Positions 36,973 through 45,492 of a stretch of 64,000 nt of DNA are shown in pieces. Source of the DNA: Deltaproteobacteria bacterium (GTDB lineage Bacteria > Desulfobacterota > Desulfobacteria > Desulfobacterales > UBA5852). The stretch covers positions 62,001 through 126,000 of the forward strand of contig JAHLLS010000002.1 in the NCBI GenBank assembly GCA_020444045.1. The letters run 5' to 3'. Position 1 is the stretch's first letter, and each line of letters begins with the position of its first letter. Below the pieces are notes generated by a model. It was given only the letters and a program-made list of their open reading frames with translations, was not told the DNA's origin and searched no databases. Both the position numbers and the translations under genes were made by a program.

Positions 36973-37172
36973 GACGGTGAAACGAACTCCTATGGACGCA
37001 TGGCGGCGGCGGACCACCTTCAGCGGATCGCCTGCTCAGAATGAATGCATGCCGTTTCTTCCCGTTCATAATACCATAATAGGATATTATCCGTCTTGCC
37101 ACTGTTTTCTTGAACATCGGATATGGCGCGTCAGCGCAAATCCTGGATGCCAGGCGGCATGGTAATCCCGGC

Positions 37173-37202
37173 TTGACAAATCAGTGTGCACCATCCTAAA
37201 AT
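37173..37202 (+). promoter_or_regulatory. Sigma70-type promoter of the FCD regulator gene
   Basis: TTGACA at 37173-37178 and TAAAAT at 37197-37202, separated by 18 bases, 36 bases upstream of the regulator ATG. The -35 is perfect and the -10 differs from consensus at one position. The adjacent operator palindrome would overlap the start of transcription. Confidence 0.6.
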
Positions 37203-37207
37203 GGCAA

Positions 37208-37220
37208 CTGGTCTTACCAG
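37208..37220. promoter_or_regulatory. FadR/PdhR-type operator palindrome
   Basis: CTGGTCTTACCAG is a perfect 5-3-5 palindrome of the TGGTnnnACCA form recognised by FCD-type GntR regulators such as PdhR. It lies just after the -10 element and 18 bases before the regulator ATG, a position suited to autorepression. The assignment rests on the match to the known family consensus. Confidence 0.55.
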
Positions 37221-37237
37221 AAACCACAAGAGGTCCT

Positions 37238-37963
37238 ATGCAGCATTTACTTGCCCCCCTGCAAAGCCCAAGCCTCAAAGATGTTTTTATCGAACGATTT
37301 GAGGATCTTATTTTATCCGGAAAACTTAGGATCGGCCAAAAACTGCCCTCCGAACGCGAACTGGCCCTGCAACTCGGGGTCAGCCGCCCGGTCGTTCATA
37401 AAGGACTGATCGACCTTGAGGCCAAAGGTCTGGTGACACTCACACCCCGCGTGGGCGCCGTGGTCAACGATTACCGACGGCAAGGCTCCTTGGCCCTGCT
37501 GAACTCTCTGGTTTCTTACCAGGAAGGCCGCCTGGAGCCGGATCTGCAGAAAAGCCTGCTGGATGTGCGGCGCCTTTTCGAAGTGGAGACGGCCCGCCTG
37601 GCCGCACGGCATCGGGAAGAAACCCACCTCAACGATCTCCGGGACGTCATCGAAAAAGAAGACCAGTCACGACGGAAGGATGCCGTCAAACTGACCGCGC
37701 TGGACTTTCAATTTCACCATTTGTTGTCTCTGGCATCGGGCAATCTCATCTATCCGCTGCTGATCAACTCTTTCAAGCAGGTGTATCTGAACCTGGCAGC
37801 CCAATTCTTCGAAGACGCAGTTGTCGTCAATACCGTGCATGCCTTCCACCGCAAGATGCTCACGGCCGTTGAAAACCGTGATGAAACCGGGGCCGCTTCG
37901 GTCATGGAACAGATGCTGGTACATGGCGCCGATCACCTGCAGAAGCTGTCCCCCATGAAATGA
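37238..37963 (+). CDS. GntR-family regulator, FadR/FCD subgroup
   Basis: A 241-residue transcription factor. The winged helix (about 10-80) includes LPSERELALQLGVSRPVVHKG and the wing GLVTLTPRVGAVV. The all-helical FCD effector domain (about 90-235) contains DVRRLFEVETARLAARH and metal-ligand-like DFQFHHLL and HAFHRKML segments. FCD domains usually bind a carboxylic acid, often with a metal. The start at 37238 is set by AAGAGG five bases upstream. It lies 41 bases before the glycyl radical enzyme gene on the same strand and very probably controls that cluster. Confidence 0.92.
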   Translation: MQHLLAPLQSPSLKDVFIERFEDLILSGKLRIGQKLPSERELALQLGVSRPVVHKGLIDLEAKGLVTLTPRVGAVVNDYRRQGSLALLNSLVSYQEGRLEPDLQKSLLDVRRLFEVETARLAARHREETHLNDLRDVIEKEDQSRRKDAVKLTALDFQFHHLLSLASGNLIYPLLINSFKQVYLNLAAQFFEDAVVVNTVHAFHRKMLTAVENRDETGAASVMEQMLVHGADHLQKLSPMK

Positions 37964-38004
37964 TATGATGTAGAACCCGGAGATCTCCGGCGAGGAGGCC
38001 CACC

Positions 38005-40521
38005 ATGAACAACTCTGTTCAGCATCAGGCAATGCCCCCCCTGCGAACCCCACGGCAGCTGTCGCCACGGATTCAGTGGCTGCGGGACTATTACTTCCAG
38101 GGTGCCGATCGCAAATGGAACAACCAGTTTCTGGCCTGGTCCACCGGCACGCCCTGGGACGTCCAGTTCAACGAAATGACGTTCTACATTGTCCCGGAAA
38201 CCTATGCGCTCTTGCAGACCCTGCGCGGTTCGTTCCGGCAGGCGGCGCGTGACATTGCGCTTCCCGACGACTTCTGGACCTGGTCGCTGCCCGAGCGGCG
38301 GGCCTGGTTCGTCAAAGACGTCATGGTTCACCACGTGCCGCGCGAAATATTGCCCGGCGACTTGCTGGCCGGCGCCCGCTTCAACCTGCAGACCTCCCTG
38401 TGCCTCACGGAAGCCGAGCAGAAAAGCTTCGATGACGCTCTCCTGGGCCGCAACGGCGCCCGGGCCCGCATGAAATGGTTTCACGATCATGGCTACGGCA
38501 ACACCGGCGCCACCAGCGGCCACCTCGTGCCGGATCATGCCATGGCGCTTAAAAATGGCTGGCGGGGCATCCATGCCGATTTGTCGGATCGTTATGAAAA
38601 GCTCAGCCAGGCCGACCAGGAGGGCCCTCGGGGCGCCCAGCTGCGGGCCATGATGACGGCGGCCACCATGCCGCGCGAGTTGGCCTCAGCCTACAGCACG
38701 CTCTGCCGCCGCATGGCCAACGAGGCCTCTGACCAGGAGCGTCGGCAGGAACTGCGCCGTATGGCGACCCATCTGGAACATGTTCCCTGGGAGCCGCCCC
38801 GCACCTTCTGGGAGGCCGTGCAGGCCCTGTGGCTCAACCACATGCTGATCATGAGCGACGAGAACTACCCCGGCCCCGGGGTTTCCTTTGGCCGCATCGA
38901 CCAATACCTGCTGCCGTATTGGGAAACCTCACTCAAAGAGGGCATGGACCGCGAATTCGGCAAAGAAATTCTAAAATGCTTCTGGGTCCACTGCAACACG
39001 GTTTACGATGCCATGATCCGCAACGGCCGCCAGGGCATCACCGCCGGTTTCGGTCAGTTGATCACCCTGTCCGGCCTGGGTCCCGACGGCCAAGATATGA
39101 CCAACGATCTGACCTACGCCATCCTCGAAGTCATCGATGACATGTCCCCCATCCTGGAGCCCAAACCCAATGTGCGCCTGCACCGCAACAGCCCGAAGGC
39201 CTTGATGGATAAGATCGTCGACATGATTTCCGACAGTCAGGGTGCCCCGTTCCTGCTCAATTTCGATGAGCGCTCCATGGCCGGCATGATGCGCGAAGCC
39301 GAGCGGGCCGGATGCTGGGAATGGATTCGCCCGGACAATGTCCATGACTACGCCCCGGTGGGCTGCCTGGAAAACACCATGGTGGGCAATGATCGCTCCG
39401 GTACGGTGGACTGCAATCTCAACCTGCTCAAAGCGGTGGAGCTTGCCCTCACCGGCGGCCGGGACCTGCTGCCCTTCCACGACCCCATGACCGGGAAGAC
39501 CGAACCCGTCACCCAGGCGGGGCCATCCACCGGAGACGCCGCCACCTTCGAGCGCTGGGAGCAATTCTGGCAAGCCTACAGCGATCAGACCGCCTATATC
39601 ATCCGTAAATGCGTCGACACCTACGAATGCTCCGAGTCGGCGCGGGCCCTCTTTTTCCCGACGCCTTATCTCTCCTGCCTGGTAAGGGGATGCGCCGAAA
39701 AGGGACTCGACGTCACCGGGGGCGGCGCCGAATTGAATTTCACCACCCTGGAAGCCGTCACCTTTGCCACCACGGTGGACTCGCTGCTGGCCATCAAATA
39801 CCTGGTTTTCGATCGTCAGAAATGTTCCATGGCGGAACTGATGGCCGCCCTGCGCGCCAATTGGAGCGGCTTTGAAGTGCTCCAGGCCATGGCCCGCAAC
39901 AAGGCGCCCAAATACGGCCGCGATGACGACGAAGCCGACGCCATGGCACGGCAGGTGATGGACCTGTGGACCGACTTGACCTGGCAGCATCGCACCACAT
40001 CAACCCATCGCCAGTTCCGGCCGGGCATGCTGAGCTGGAATTACTGGGCCGGCGACGGTTTCGTCATGGCGGCCAGCGCCGACGGCCGCCCCCGGGGCCA
40101 GTTTCTGTCCAACGCCATCTGCCCCTCCAACGGTGCCGACACCAAAGGGCCCACCGCCAACGCCAATTCGGTCGGCAAAGTGCTGGGCGGACGGGCAGCG
40201 GAGGGGAAGGCCGACTGGGGCGACACTTTCAACTGCCTGCCCAACGGTGCCAGCCATACCATCACCTTTCACCCGGCCATCATCCGCGATCCGGCCCACC
40301 AGAACAAATTCAAGGCCTTCCTGAAAGGCTACGCTGAAAACGGCGGCACCTGTCTCCAGGTCAACATGCTCGATCCGGATATGCTGCGCGACGCCCAGCA
40401 GCATCCCGAGAATTACCCGCACCTGCTGGTGCGCATCACCGGGTACAACACCTACTTCACCGCCATCGGCAAAGAGCTGCAGAATGAGGTCATCGAACGG
40501 GTGAGCCACCAGGGGTATTGA
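38005..40521 (+). CDS. Glycyl radical enzyme of unassigned substrate
   Basis: An 838-residue pyruvate formate-lyase-superfamily enzyme. The active-site loop reads PVGCLENTM, with the thiyl-radical Cys454 and Glu456 of the C-x-E motif shared by eliminases (diol dehydratase, choline and sulfonate lyases) and arylacetate decarboxylases. The C-terminal glycyl radical loop is RITGYNTYF with Gly813, differing from the common RVAGYSAYF. GAGGAGG precedes the ATG. No small subunit, as needed by 4-hydroxyphenylacetate decarboxylase, and no microcompartment genes are nearby. It lies between its FCD regulator and its activase, so the substrate is probably linked to an organic acid effector. Confidence 0.93.
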   Translation: MNNSVQHQAMPPLRTPRQLSPRIQWLRDYYFQGADRKWNNQFLAWSTGTPWDVQFNEMTFYIVPETYALLQTLRGSFRQAARDIALPDDFWTWSLPERRAWFVKDVMVHHVPREILPGDLLAGARFNLQTSLCLTEAEQKSFDDALLGRNGARARMKWFHDHGYGNTGATSGHLVPDHAMALKNGWRGIHADLSDRYEKLSQADQEGPRGAQLRAMMTAATMPRELASAYSTLCRRMANEASDQERRQELRRMATHLEHVPWEPPRTFWEAVQALWLNHMLIMSDENYPGPGVSFGRIDQYLLPYWETSLKEGMDREFGKEILKCFWVHCNTVYDAMIRNGRQGITAGFGQLITLSGLGPDGQDMTNDLTYAILEVIDDMSPILEPKPNVRLHRNSPKALMDKIVDMISDSQGAPFLLNFDERSMAGMMREAERAGCWEWIRPDNVHDYAPVGCLENTMVGNDRSGTVDCNLNLLKAVELALTGGRDLLPFHDPMTGKTEPVTQAGPSTGDAATFERWEQFWQAYSDQTAYIIRKCVDTYECSESARALFFPTPYLSCLVRGCAEKGLDVTGGGAELNFTTLEAVTFATTVDSLLAIKYLVFDRQKCSMAELMAALRANWSGFEVLQAMARNKAPKYGRDDDEADAMARQVMDLWTDLTWQHRTTSTHRQFRPGMLSWNYWAGDGFVMAASADGRPRGQFLSNAICPSNGADTKGPTANANSVGKVLGGRAAEGKADWGDTFNCLPNGASHTITFHPAIIRDPAHQNKFKAFLKGYAENGGTCLQVNMLDPDMLRDAQQHPENYPHLLVRITGYNTYFTAIGKELQNEVIERVSHQGY

Positions 40522-40548
40522 TGTATCGCCCTCCCGCAAAGGACAGCC

Positions 40549-41595
40549 ATGCGCGCGACTGAAAACCATCTTCCGACGGACAACCTGAAGGCTTCGGAAG
40601 CCATGCTCTTCGAAATCCAGCGGCTCTCCACCGAGGACGGCCCGGGCATCCGCACCACCGTTTTTTTCAAGGGATGCAGCCTGGCCTGCGCCTGGTGCCA
40701 CAATCCGGAAAGCATATCCGCTCGGCCCCAGCTTCACTGGATCGCCAGCCGCTGCATCGGCTGCGGCACCTGCGGCACAGTATGCCCGGAAGATGCCCTG
40801 GAGCTCACCGCCGATGGTGTTGCCATCGACCGCACCCGCTGCACCGCTTGCGGTGCGTGTGCCGGGGAATGCCCCTCGACGGCCATGGAAATCATCGGCA
40901 CCCGCTGGCACCTCGATACCCTGGTCCACGAAGTCCTCAAGGATCGGGCCTATTTTGCCAACTCAGGCGGCGGTGTCACGGCCGGGGGCGGCGAACCCGC
41001 TTTGCAGGCGCCGTTCCTGTCCGCCTTTCTTCAGGCCCTGAAACGGGAAAACATCCACACAGCGGTGGATACCTGTGGCTGTTACCCGGTTCAAACCCTG
41101 GACGCGTTTCTCCCCTTCACCGACCTGGTGTTGTACGACCTCAAAGAGATCGACCCCGAGCGCCACCGCGCCTTTACGGGGCGCCGCAACGCACAGATCC
41201 TCGACAATCTGCGGACCATCCACGCCCGCATGACCACCGGCGCCGCCCCCCAGGAACTGTGGATTCGCACCCCGGTAATTCCGCAAGCCACGGCGGCGGA
41301 AGCCAACATCGCCGGCATTGGACAGTGGATCGCCGAGCATTTGAAAAGCACGGTTTCATGCTGGGAGCTGTGTGCCTTCAACAATCTCTGCCGGGACAAA
41401 TACCTGCGGCTCGATCGCGACTGGTCATACGAATCCCAGCCACTGCTGACCCTTGACGCGCTGGAACACCTGGCCGATGTGGCCCGCCGTTCGGGTGTCG
41501 ATCCCGCTATCGTGCATTGGAGCGGACCGACCCGGATGCAGCCGGCCCCCTCTGATGAAAAACAGGAGCGGACAACAGCGGCAACAACCGCCTGA
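40549..41595 (+). CDS. Glycyl radical enzyme activase (radical SAM)
   Basis: A 348-residue radical SAM protein that installs the glycyl radical on the adjacent enzyme. The SAM-cluster motif is CSLACAWC (Cys43, 47 and 50). A ferredoxin-like insert binds two further [4Fe-4S] clusters (CIGCGTCGTVCP and CTACGACAGECP, about 69-108). The SAM-contact segment reads GGGVTAGGGEP. The insert is typical of activases for the non-PFL glycyl radical enzymes. It follows the enzyme by 27 bases with AAAGGA seven bases before the ATG, so the pair is one operon. Confidence 0.94.
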   Translation: MRATENHLPTDNLKASEAMLFEIQRLSTEDGPGIRTTVFFKGCSLACAWCHNPESISARPQLHWIASRCIGCGTCGTVCPEDALELTADGVAIDRTRCTACGACAGECPSTAMEIIGTRWHLDTLVHEVLKDRAYFANSGGGVTAGGGEPALQAPFLSAFLQALKRENIHTAVDTCGCYPVQTLDAFLPFTDLVLYDLKEIDPERHRAFTGRRNAQILDNLRTIHARMTTGAAPQELWIRTPVIPQATAAEANIAGIGQWIAEHLKSTVSCWELCAFNNLCRDKYLRLDRDWSYESQPLLTLDALEHLADVARRSGVDPAIVHWSGPTRMQPAPSDEKQERTTAATTA

Positions 41596-41622
41596 CATAC
41601 ACCCCAGGAAGGATCATACCCC

Positions 41623-42471
41623 ATGACCGTCGCAAGGTCCTGCTTTACCCACGACGAACAAAAAGCCTTTGAACCGGCTGAGAAAATCGGCATCGTGGCC
41701 TGCGTCAACCCCAATGGCCAGCCCCACGTGTCGCTCATTACCTCGATCATGGCCCCCCGGCCCAACCAGATCACATTAGGGGAATTCTGCCGGGGGCTCA
41801 GCAAACAGTACATCCAGCAGGCCCCCGATATCGCCTTCCTGATCATGACCATGGATCGCCGTCTGTGGCGCGGACGGGCCCGATGGACCCACCTGCGCCG
41901 GGAAGGGCCTGAGTTCCAGCACTACAACGACATCCCCATGTTCCGCTACAACACCTACTTCGGCATCAACACGGTGCACTACCTGGACCTGGTGGAAACC
42001 ACAGAAGCCACGCCGCTTCCCATGGCCAGCATCGTGGCCAGTGCCCTGCTGACCCGGCTGGGAAAGGGCGCCGCCGCCACAGGGGACCCGCAGCGCATTT
42101 TAAAACCCTTTGCCGAAGGCCTGTTCAACCAGATGGGATCGCTTAAATTCATCAGCTATATCGGCGCGGACGGCGTGCCCGAAATCGTTCCGGTCGTCCA
42201 ATGCCAGGCCGCCGACAGCCGGCGGCTGGCTTTTGCACCGCTGGCCTTCGGCCGGGAATTGCGCCGCATCTCAACCGGCACGGAAGTGGCGGTTTTCTGC
42301 CTGACCATGGGCATGGAAGATGTATTGATCCGGGGTACCTTTCGCGGGTTCAAGCACCATCGCATGATATCGCTCGGCACGGTGGACATCGAATGGGTCT
42401 ATAATTCCATGCCGCCGGCCCACGGCCAGATCTATCCGGAAGTTCCACTGGAACCCGTGATTGAATTTTAA
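41623..42471 (+). CDS. PNPOx-fold protein of the glycyl radical cluster
   Basis: A 282-residue protein whose N-terminal segment (KIGIVACVNPNGQPHVSLI) and central segment (FISYIGADGVPEIVPVVQC) each look like the first half of a split-barrel PNPOx flavin-binding domain, suggesting a duplicated fold. No cofactor-binding residue is certain. AGGAAGGA lies about eight bases upstream and the gene starts 27 bases after the activase, so it belongs to the operon. It might reduce or oxidise the product or protect the radical enzyme; this is conjecture. Confidence 0.72.
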   Translation: MTVARSCFTHDEQKAFEPAEKIGIVACVNPNGQPHVSLITSIMAPRPNQITLGEFCRGLSKQYIQQAPDIAFLIMTMDRRLWRGRARWTHLRREGPEFQHYNDIPMFRYNTYFGINTVHYLDLVETTEATPLPMASIVASALLTRLGKGAAATGDPQRILKPFAEGLFNQMGSLKFISYIGADGVPEIVPVVQCQAADSRRLAFAPLAFGRELRRISTGTEVAVFCLTMGMEDVLIRGTFRGFKHHRMISLGTVDIEWVYNSMPPAHGQIYPEVPLEPVIEF

Positions 42472-42522
42472 CGGCCTGGCAAATACTTTCAGCGACCAGC
42501 CTGGCGAGGGCCGAAATCGGCA

Positions 42523-42554
42523 TGTGAGGCTCCTCCCGCAGAGTGGGAGGCCTC
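42523..42554 (+). terminator. Possible terminator after glycyl radical operon
   Basis: A GC-rich inverted repeat (GAGG...CTCCC pairing with GGGAG...CCTC, with a two-base bulge) about 50 bases after the PNPOx-fold gene. It is followed by CAAACACCCCCTTTAG and not by a clear T-run, so it may be a weak or factor-dependent terminator. Confidence 0.35.
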
Positions 42555-42690
42555 AAACACCCCCTTTAGAGCGGGTTTGATAAACGGGTTTTGGATTTAT
42601 GGTTTTCTTCTTTGCCTTTGTCCCGCGCCGAGCATCGGCGGTGTGGAAGAAAACGAACATCCGATAACGCTATCAGGAAAAGAGATCCTC

Positions 42691-43248
42691 ATGAAGCAAA
42701 ACCTGGTTCGGCGCCTGCTCTTTCCCATCGCCCTGGTGGCGGGGCTCATGGTGACCTCTTCCCTGTTGTACGATCATGCCCGCACGATTCAAAACCCGGC
42801 CCTGCATCGTGGTCTGGCGCATCTCAGCGCCATCGTGATGTTCGCCAGCATCTGGCTGGGGGCCTTCATCGCTCACCCCATCGCCTTCTTCCGGGGCGCC
42901 GGGTATGGCGAACGCCTGCTGGCCGGCATCGCCACCGCTATGATATGGAGCGCCACGGTTCTGGCCCGGTTTATCGGCATCTATTCACCGGGAGAATTCG
43001 CTTTTCTCTTCTTCCACCACCTCGTGCTGGGTGCACCGGTGGTCTCCCTGCTCTGCGTGGCCATTTCCGAAATCGTCTGTCGGGCGATTGCCCGACGGAG
43101 AACCGATGATCCTACATTTCGCGTCTTTGCCTGGCAGAACACCCTCACCCTGGCGGTCAGCCTCACGCTGGTGGTCGCCATGCTGTGGAAGGGCGGTCAC
43201 ACCTACTACTACTGGTATATGGATCTCTACACGAAGCTCTTTCTGTAA
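42691..43248 (+). CDS. Multi-pass membrane protein upstream of sulfatase
   Basis: A 185-residue protein with about four to five transmembrane helices, His/Arg-rich loops (HARTIQNPALHRGLAHL) and a C-terminus rich in Tyr. The start at 42691 is preceded by AGGAAAAGAG. It ends 12 bases before the sulfatase ATG, so the two are co-transcribed. No family recognised. A role in anchoring, transport or electron transfer for the sulfatase is possible. Confidence 0.7.
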   Translation: MKQNLVRRLLFPIALVAGLMVTSSLLYDHARTIQNPALHRGLAHLSAIVMFASIWLGAFIAHPIAFFRGAGYGERLLAGIATAMIWSATVLARFIGIYSPGEFAFLFFHHLVLGAPVVSLLCVAISEIVCRAIARRRTDDPTFRVFAWQNTLTLAVSLTLVVAMLWKGGHTYYYWYMDLYTKLFL

Positions 43249-43260
43249 GGAGGCCGTCGC

Positions 43261-44649
43261 ATGATAGTAAAGCGCTGCCGGAGTCTATTCTCCCTCATCC
43301 TGCTCGTGGCCAGCCTCTTGCTTACCTGTCTTTTGCCCGGAAGGGGTTTCGCCGCCGCCAACAACCCGCCGAATATGGTATTCATCCTCACCGACGACCA
43401 TCGCTGGGATGCCTTGAGCGTCATGGGACATCCTTTCCTCCAAACCCCGCACCTGGACCGCCTGGCGAATGAAGGCATCCTGTTTGTAAACGCTTTTGTC
43501 ACCACCTCCCTGTGCAGCCCGTCGCGGGCCAGTTTCCTGACCGGGCAGTACGCCCATACCCACGGGGTGGTAACCAACCACACACCGTGGGACAACCGCA
43601 ACGTCACCTTCCTGGAACAGCTCAATGCGGCCGGCTACGAGACCGCCTTTATCGGCAAATGGCACATGCCCGGCGACGGACTGCCGTCGCTGCGCGGCGT
43701 TGACCGGTTTGTCTCCTTCACCCGCGAAGGCGGCCAGGGCGTTTACTATGACTGTCCGCTGATCATCGACGGTGTCGAAACCGCTCGCCCCGGACGCTAC
43801 ATTACCGAAGACCTGACCGACCTGGCCCTGGACTTCATCTCCCGGAAACGCCAAAAACCCTTCTGCCTGTATCTCTCCCACAAAGCCGTACATTTCGGGT
43901 TCCGCCCGCCGCCGCACCTGAAGGGGCGCTACAGGGATGTGGATCTCAAGCTGCCGCCGGAATCCGACCCATGGATTCCCTATACCAACGGCCACCCCTT
44001 TGTCGGCGCCATCTTTCCCCTCGATTTCCTCTACCGCAACTATTGCGAAACCGTGGTCTCGGTGGACGAGCAGGTCGGCCGCCTTCTGGCCGCCCTGGAT
44101 GTCATGGGTATTGCGGAGAACACGATCGTTATCTATGCCGGCGACAACGGACATTTCTGGGGCGAGCACGGCCTCTACGACAAACGCCTGGCCTATGAAG
44201 AATCCATCCGGATCCCCTTTATCGTGCGATATCCCAGCCTGATACGGGATCCAGGCCGCCGTGCACAACAAATGGTCCTCAATATCGACCTGGCCCCGAC
44301 CCTGCTCGAACTGGCCGGCCTCGTTCCGCCGGCTGCCATGCAGGGGCAAAGCCTGGTTCCGATTCTCGAAAACGCCACCACACCCGGCCGCACCGCCTGG
44401 CTTTATGAGCACTTCCCGGTCTTTCCGATCCCCATCCCCGGCGTCACCGCCATCCGCACCGAAAATTACAAGTACGTCGAATACCAAGAGGATCTGCGGC
44501 CACGGGAACTGTTCGATCTGACGAAAGACCCGCGCGAGCAGACCAACCTGATAAAAACACCGGACGGCGCGAAACAAGCAGAAACATTGAAGCGGGAATT
44601 GGAGCGGTTGAAAAAGGCAACCGGATTCCGTTTTCACACAAAAGGGTAA
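43261..44649 (+). CDS. Exported Cys-type sulfatase
   Basis: A 462-residue type I sulfatase. The signal peptide (1-32) ends near GRGFAAA. The metal-binding start is FILTDDHRWDAL, and the formylglycine site is CSPSRASFLTG with Cys85 as the residue converted to formylglycine. The second metal site is YAGDNGHFWGEHGLYDKR. Maturation requires FGE or, in an anaerobe, more likely anSME; neither is in the window. AAGGAGG is six bases upstream. The substrate is a sulfate ester of unknown type. It lies just upstream of an aprB gene, which would fit use of the released sulfate. Confidence 0.92.
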   Translation: MIVKRCRSLFSLILLVASLLLTCLLPGRGFAAANNPPNMVFILTDDHRWDALSVMGHPFLQTPHLDRLANEGILFVNAFVTTSLCSPSRASFLTGQYAHTHGVVTNHTPWDNRNVTFLEQLNAAGYETAFIGKWHMPGDGLPSLRGVDRFVSFTREGGQGVYYDCPLIIDGVETARPGRYITEDLTDLALDFISRKRQKPFCLYLSHKAVHFGFRPPPHLKGRYRDVDLKLPPESDPWIPYTNGHPFVGAIFPLDFLYRNYCETVVSVDEQVGRLLAALDVMGIAENTIVIYAGDNGHFWGEHGLYDKRLAYEESIRIPFIVRYPSLIRDPGRRAQQMVLNIDLAPTLLELAGLVPPAAMQGQSLVPILENATTPGRTAWLYEHFPVFPIPIPGVTAIRTENYKYVEYQEDLRPRELFDLTKDPREQTNLIKTPDGAKQAETLKRELERLKKATGFRFHTKG

Positions 44650-44731
44650 TGGTTCGGTAGTGCCTAAAAAAGCGCCGGCGAGTGTAGGGTGTTTCACCAG
44701 GGGGTAAAACTAAATATAATTAGACAATATA

Positions 44732-44759
44732 TTGACATGCTGCGGTGCCGCCCTAGCTT
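44732..44759 (+). promoter_or_regulatory. Possible aprB promoter
   Basis: TTGACA at 44732-44737 with TAGCTT 16 bases later, about 100 bases before the aprB ATG in an otherwise AT-rich patch. The -10 is weak. A 10-base palindrome CAATATATTG (44725-44734) overlaps the -35 and could bind a regulator. A second candidate -10 (TATAAT at 44715) lies just upstream without a good -35. Confidence 0.35.
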
Positions 44760-44863
44760 CTGATGCGTGCCATGAGTGGCATGGCATTGCACTCGACGCC
44801 ACCGACAGGTGCTTCAGCCCTGTCGAGGGGGTGTCATACCAACCCTACAGACTAGGAGGTATC

Positions 44864-45304
44864 ATGCCTAGTTTCGTGATCGCTGAAAAATGCGATGGGT
44901 GTAAGGGCGGAGACAAAACCGCGTGCATGTACATCTGCCCCAACGATCTGATGGTCTTGGATCCTGACCAAATGAAGGCGTATAATCAGGAGCCGGACCA
45001 ATGTTGGGAATGTTTCTCGTGCGTGAAGATCTGCCCGACGCAAGCGATCGAGGTGAGGGGGTATGCCGACTTCGTGCCGCTGGGCAGCAGCATCATGCCC
45101 ATGATGGGAACCGAAGACGTGATGTGGACCTGCAAGTTTCGCAACGGGACCATCAAACGTTTCAAGTTCCCCATCCGCACCACGGCTGAAGGAACGGCCA
45201 ATGCCTACACGGACCTCAAGGGGAAAAACCTCGAAAGCGACCAGCTGTCCACGGAAGAGGCCGACGGATACGTGATCCCCCGGCCCAAAGAAGTGGCGGC
45301 TTAG
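44864..45304 (+). CDS. aprB: Adenylylsulfate (APS) reductase beta subunit
   Basis: A 146-residue ferredoxin-like protein that wires electrons to the flavin subunit AprA for reduction of APS to sulfite and AMP. The N-terminal half has eight cysteines for two [4Fe-4S] clusters (Cys10, 13, 21, 25, 47, 50, 53 and 57; CDGCKGGDKTACMYICP and CWECFSCVKICP). The segment CKFRNGTIKRFKFPIRTT is diagnostic of AprB and not of generic ferredoxins. AGGAGG lies four bases before the ATG. In sulfate reducers aprA normally follows directly; here a terminator and a TPR gene follow, so this is an orphan copy. Confidence 0.95.
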   Translation: MPSFVIAEKCDGCKGGDKTACMYICPNDLMVLDPDQMKAYNQEPDQCWECFSCVKICPTQAIEVRGYADFVPLGSSIMPMMGTEDVMWTCKFRNGTIKRFKFPIRTTAEGTANAYTDLKGKNLESDQLSTEEADGYVIPRPKEVAA

Positions 45305-45348
45305 AGCGCTTCGACGGTAGCGAACCGACAGGTCCTGCCAACATCGCG

Positions 45349-45384
45349 CACGGGGAGCAGGCAAATCCGCTCCCCGTGTTTCTT
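45349..45384 (+). terminator. Intrinsic terminator after aprB
   Basis: A perfect 10-bp stem (CACGGGGAGC at 45349-45358 and GCTCCCCGTG at 45369-45378) with a 10-base loop, followed by TTTCTT, 45 bases after the aprB stop. This closes the aprB transcript and argues against a lost downstream aprA in the same transcription unit. Confidence 0.7.
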
Positions 45385-45492
45385 GGAACCATTCCATCAA
45401 ACCGCCCTGAGACCATTTCCATTGCCCCGCGTTGTCATCGCGCCCGTGGCGTGCCCCAAGGAAGCCATTACTCTGCCGCCGGCTATCGTTGC

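Noticed and set aside
38005..40521. Assignment as 4-hydroxyphenylacetate decarboxylase or choline trimethylamine-lyase
   Set aside because: No small subunit gene is present for the former; no microcompartment or choline genes and a different active-site loop (GCLEN) for the latter.
38971..40929. Minus-strand frames antisense to the glycyl radical enzyme and its activase
   Set aside because: Shadow frames; the plus strand carries invariant catalytic residues.
43261..44649. Naming the sulfatase choline sulfatase or arylsulfatase
   Set aside because: The Cys-type active site is clear but no substrate-specific residues could be recognised.
43285..44697. Minus-strand frame of 470 codons
   Set aside because: It is antisense to the sulfatase gene, which has all catalytic motifs, a signal peptide and a ribosome-binding site.
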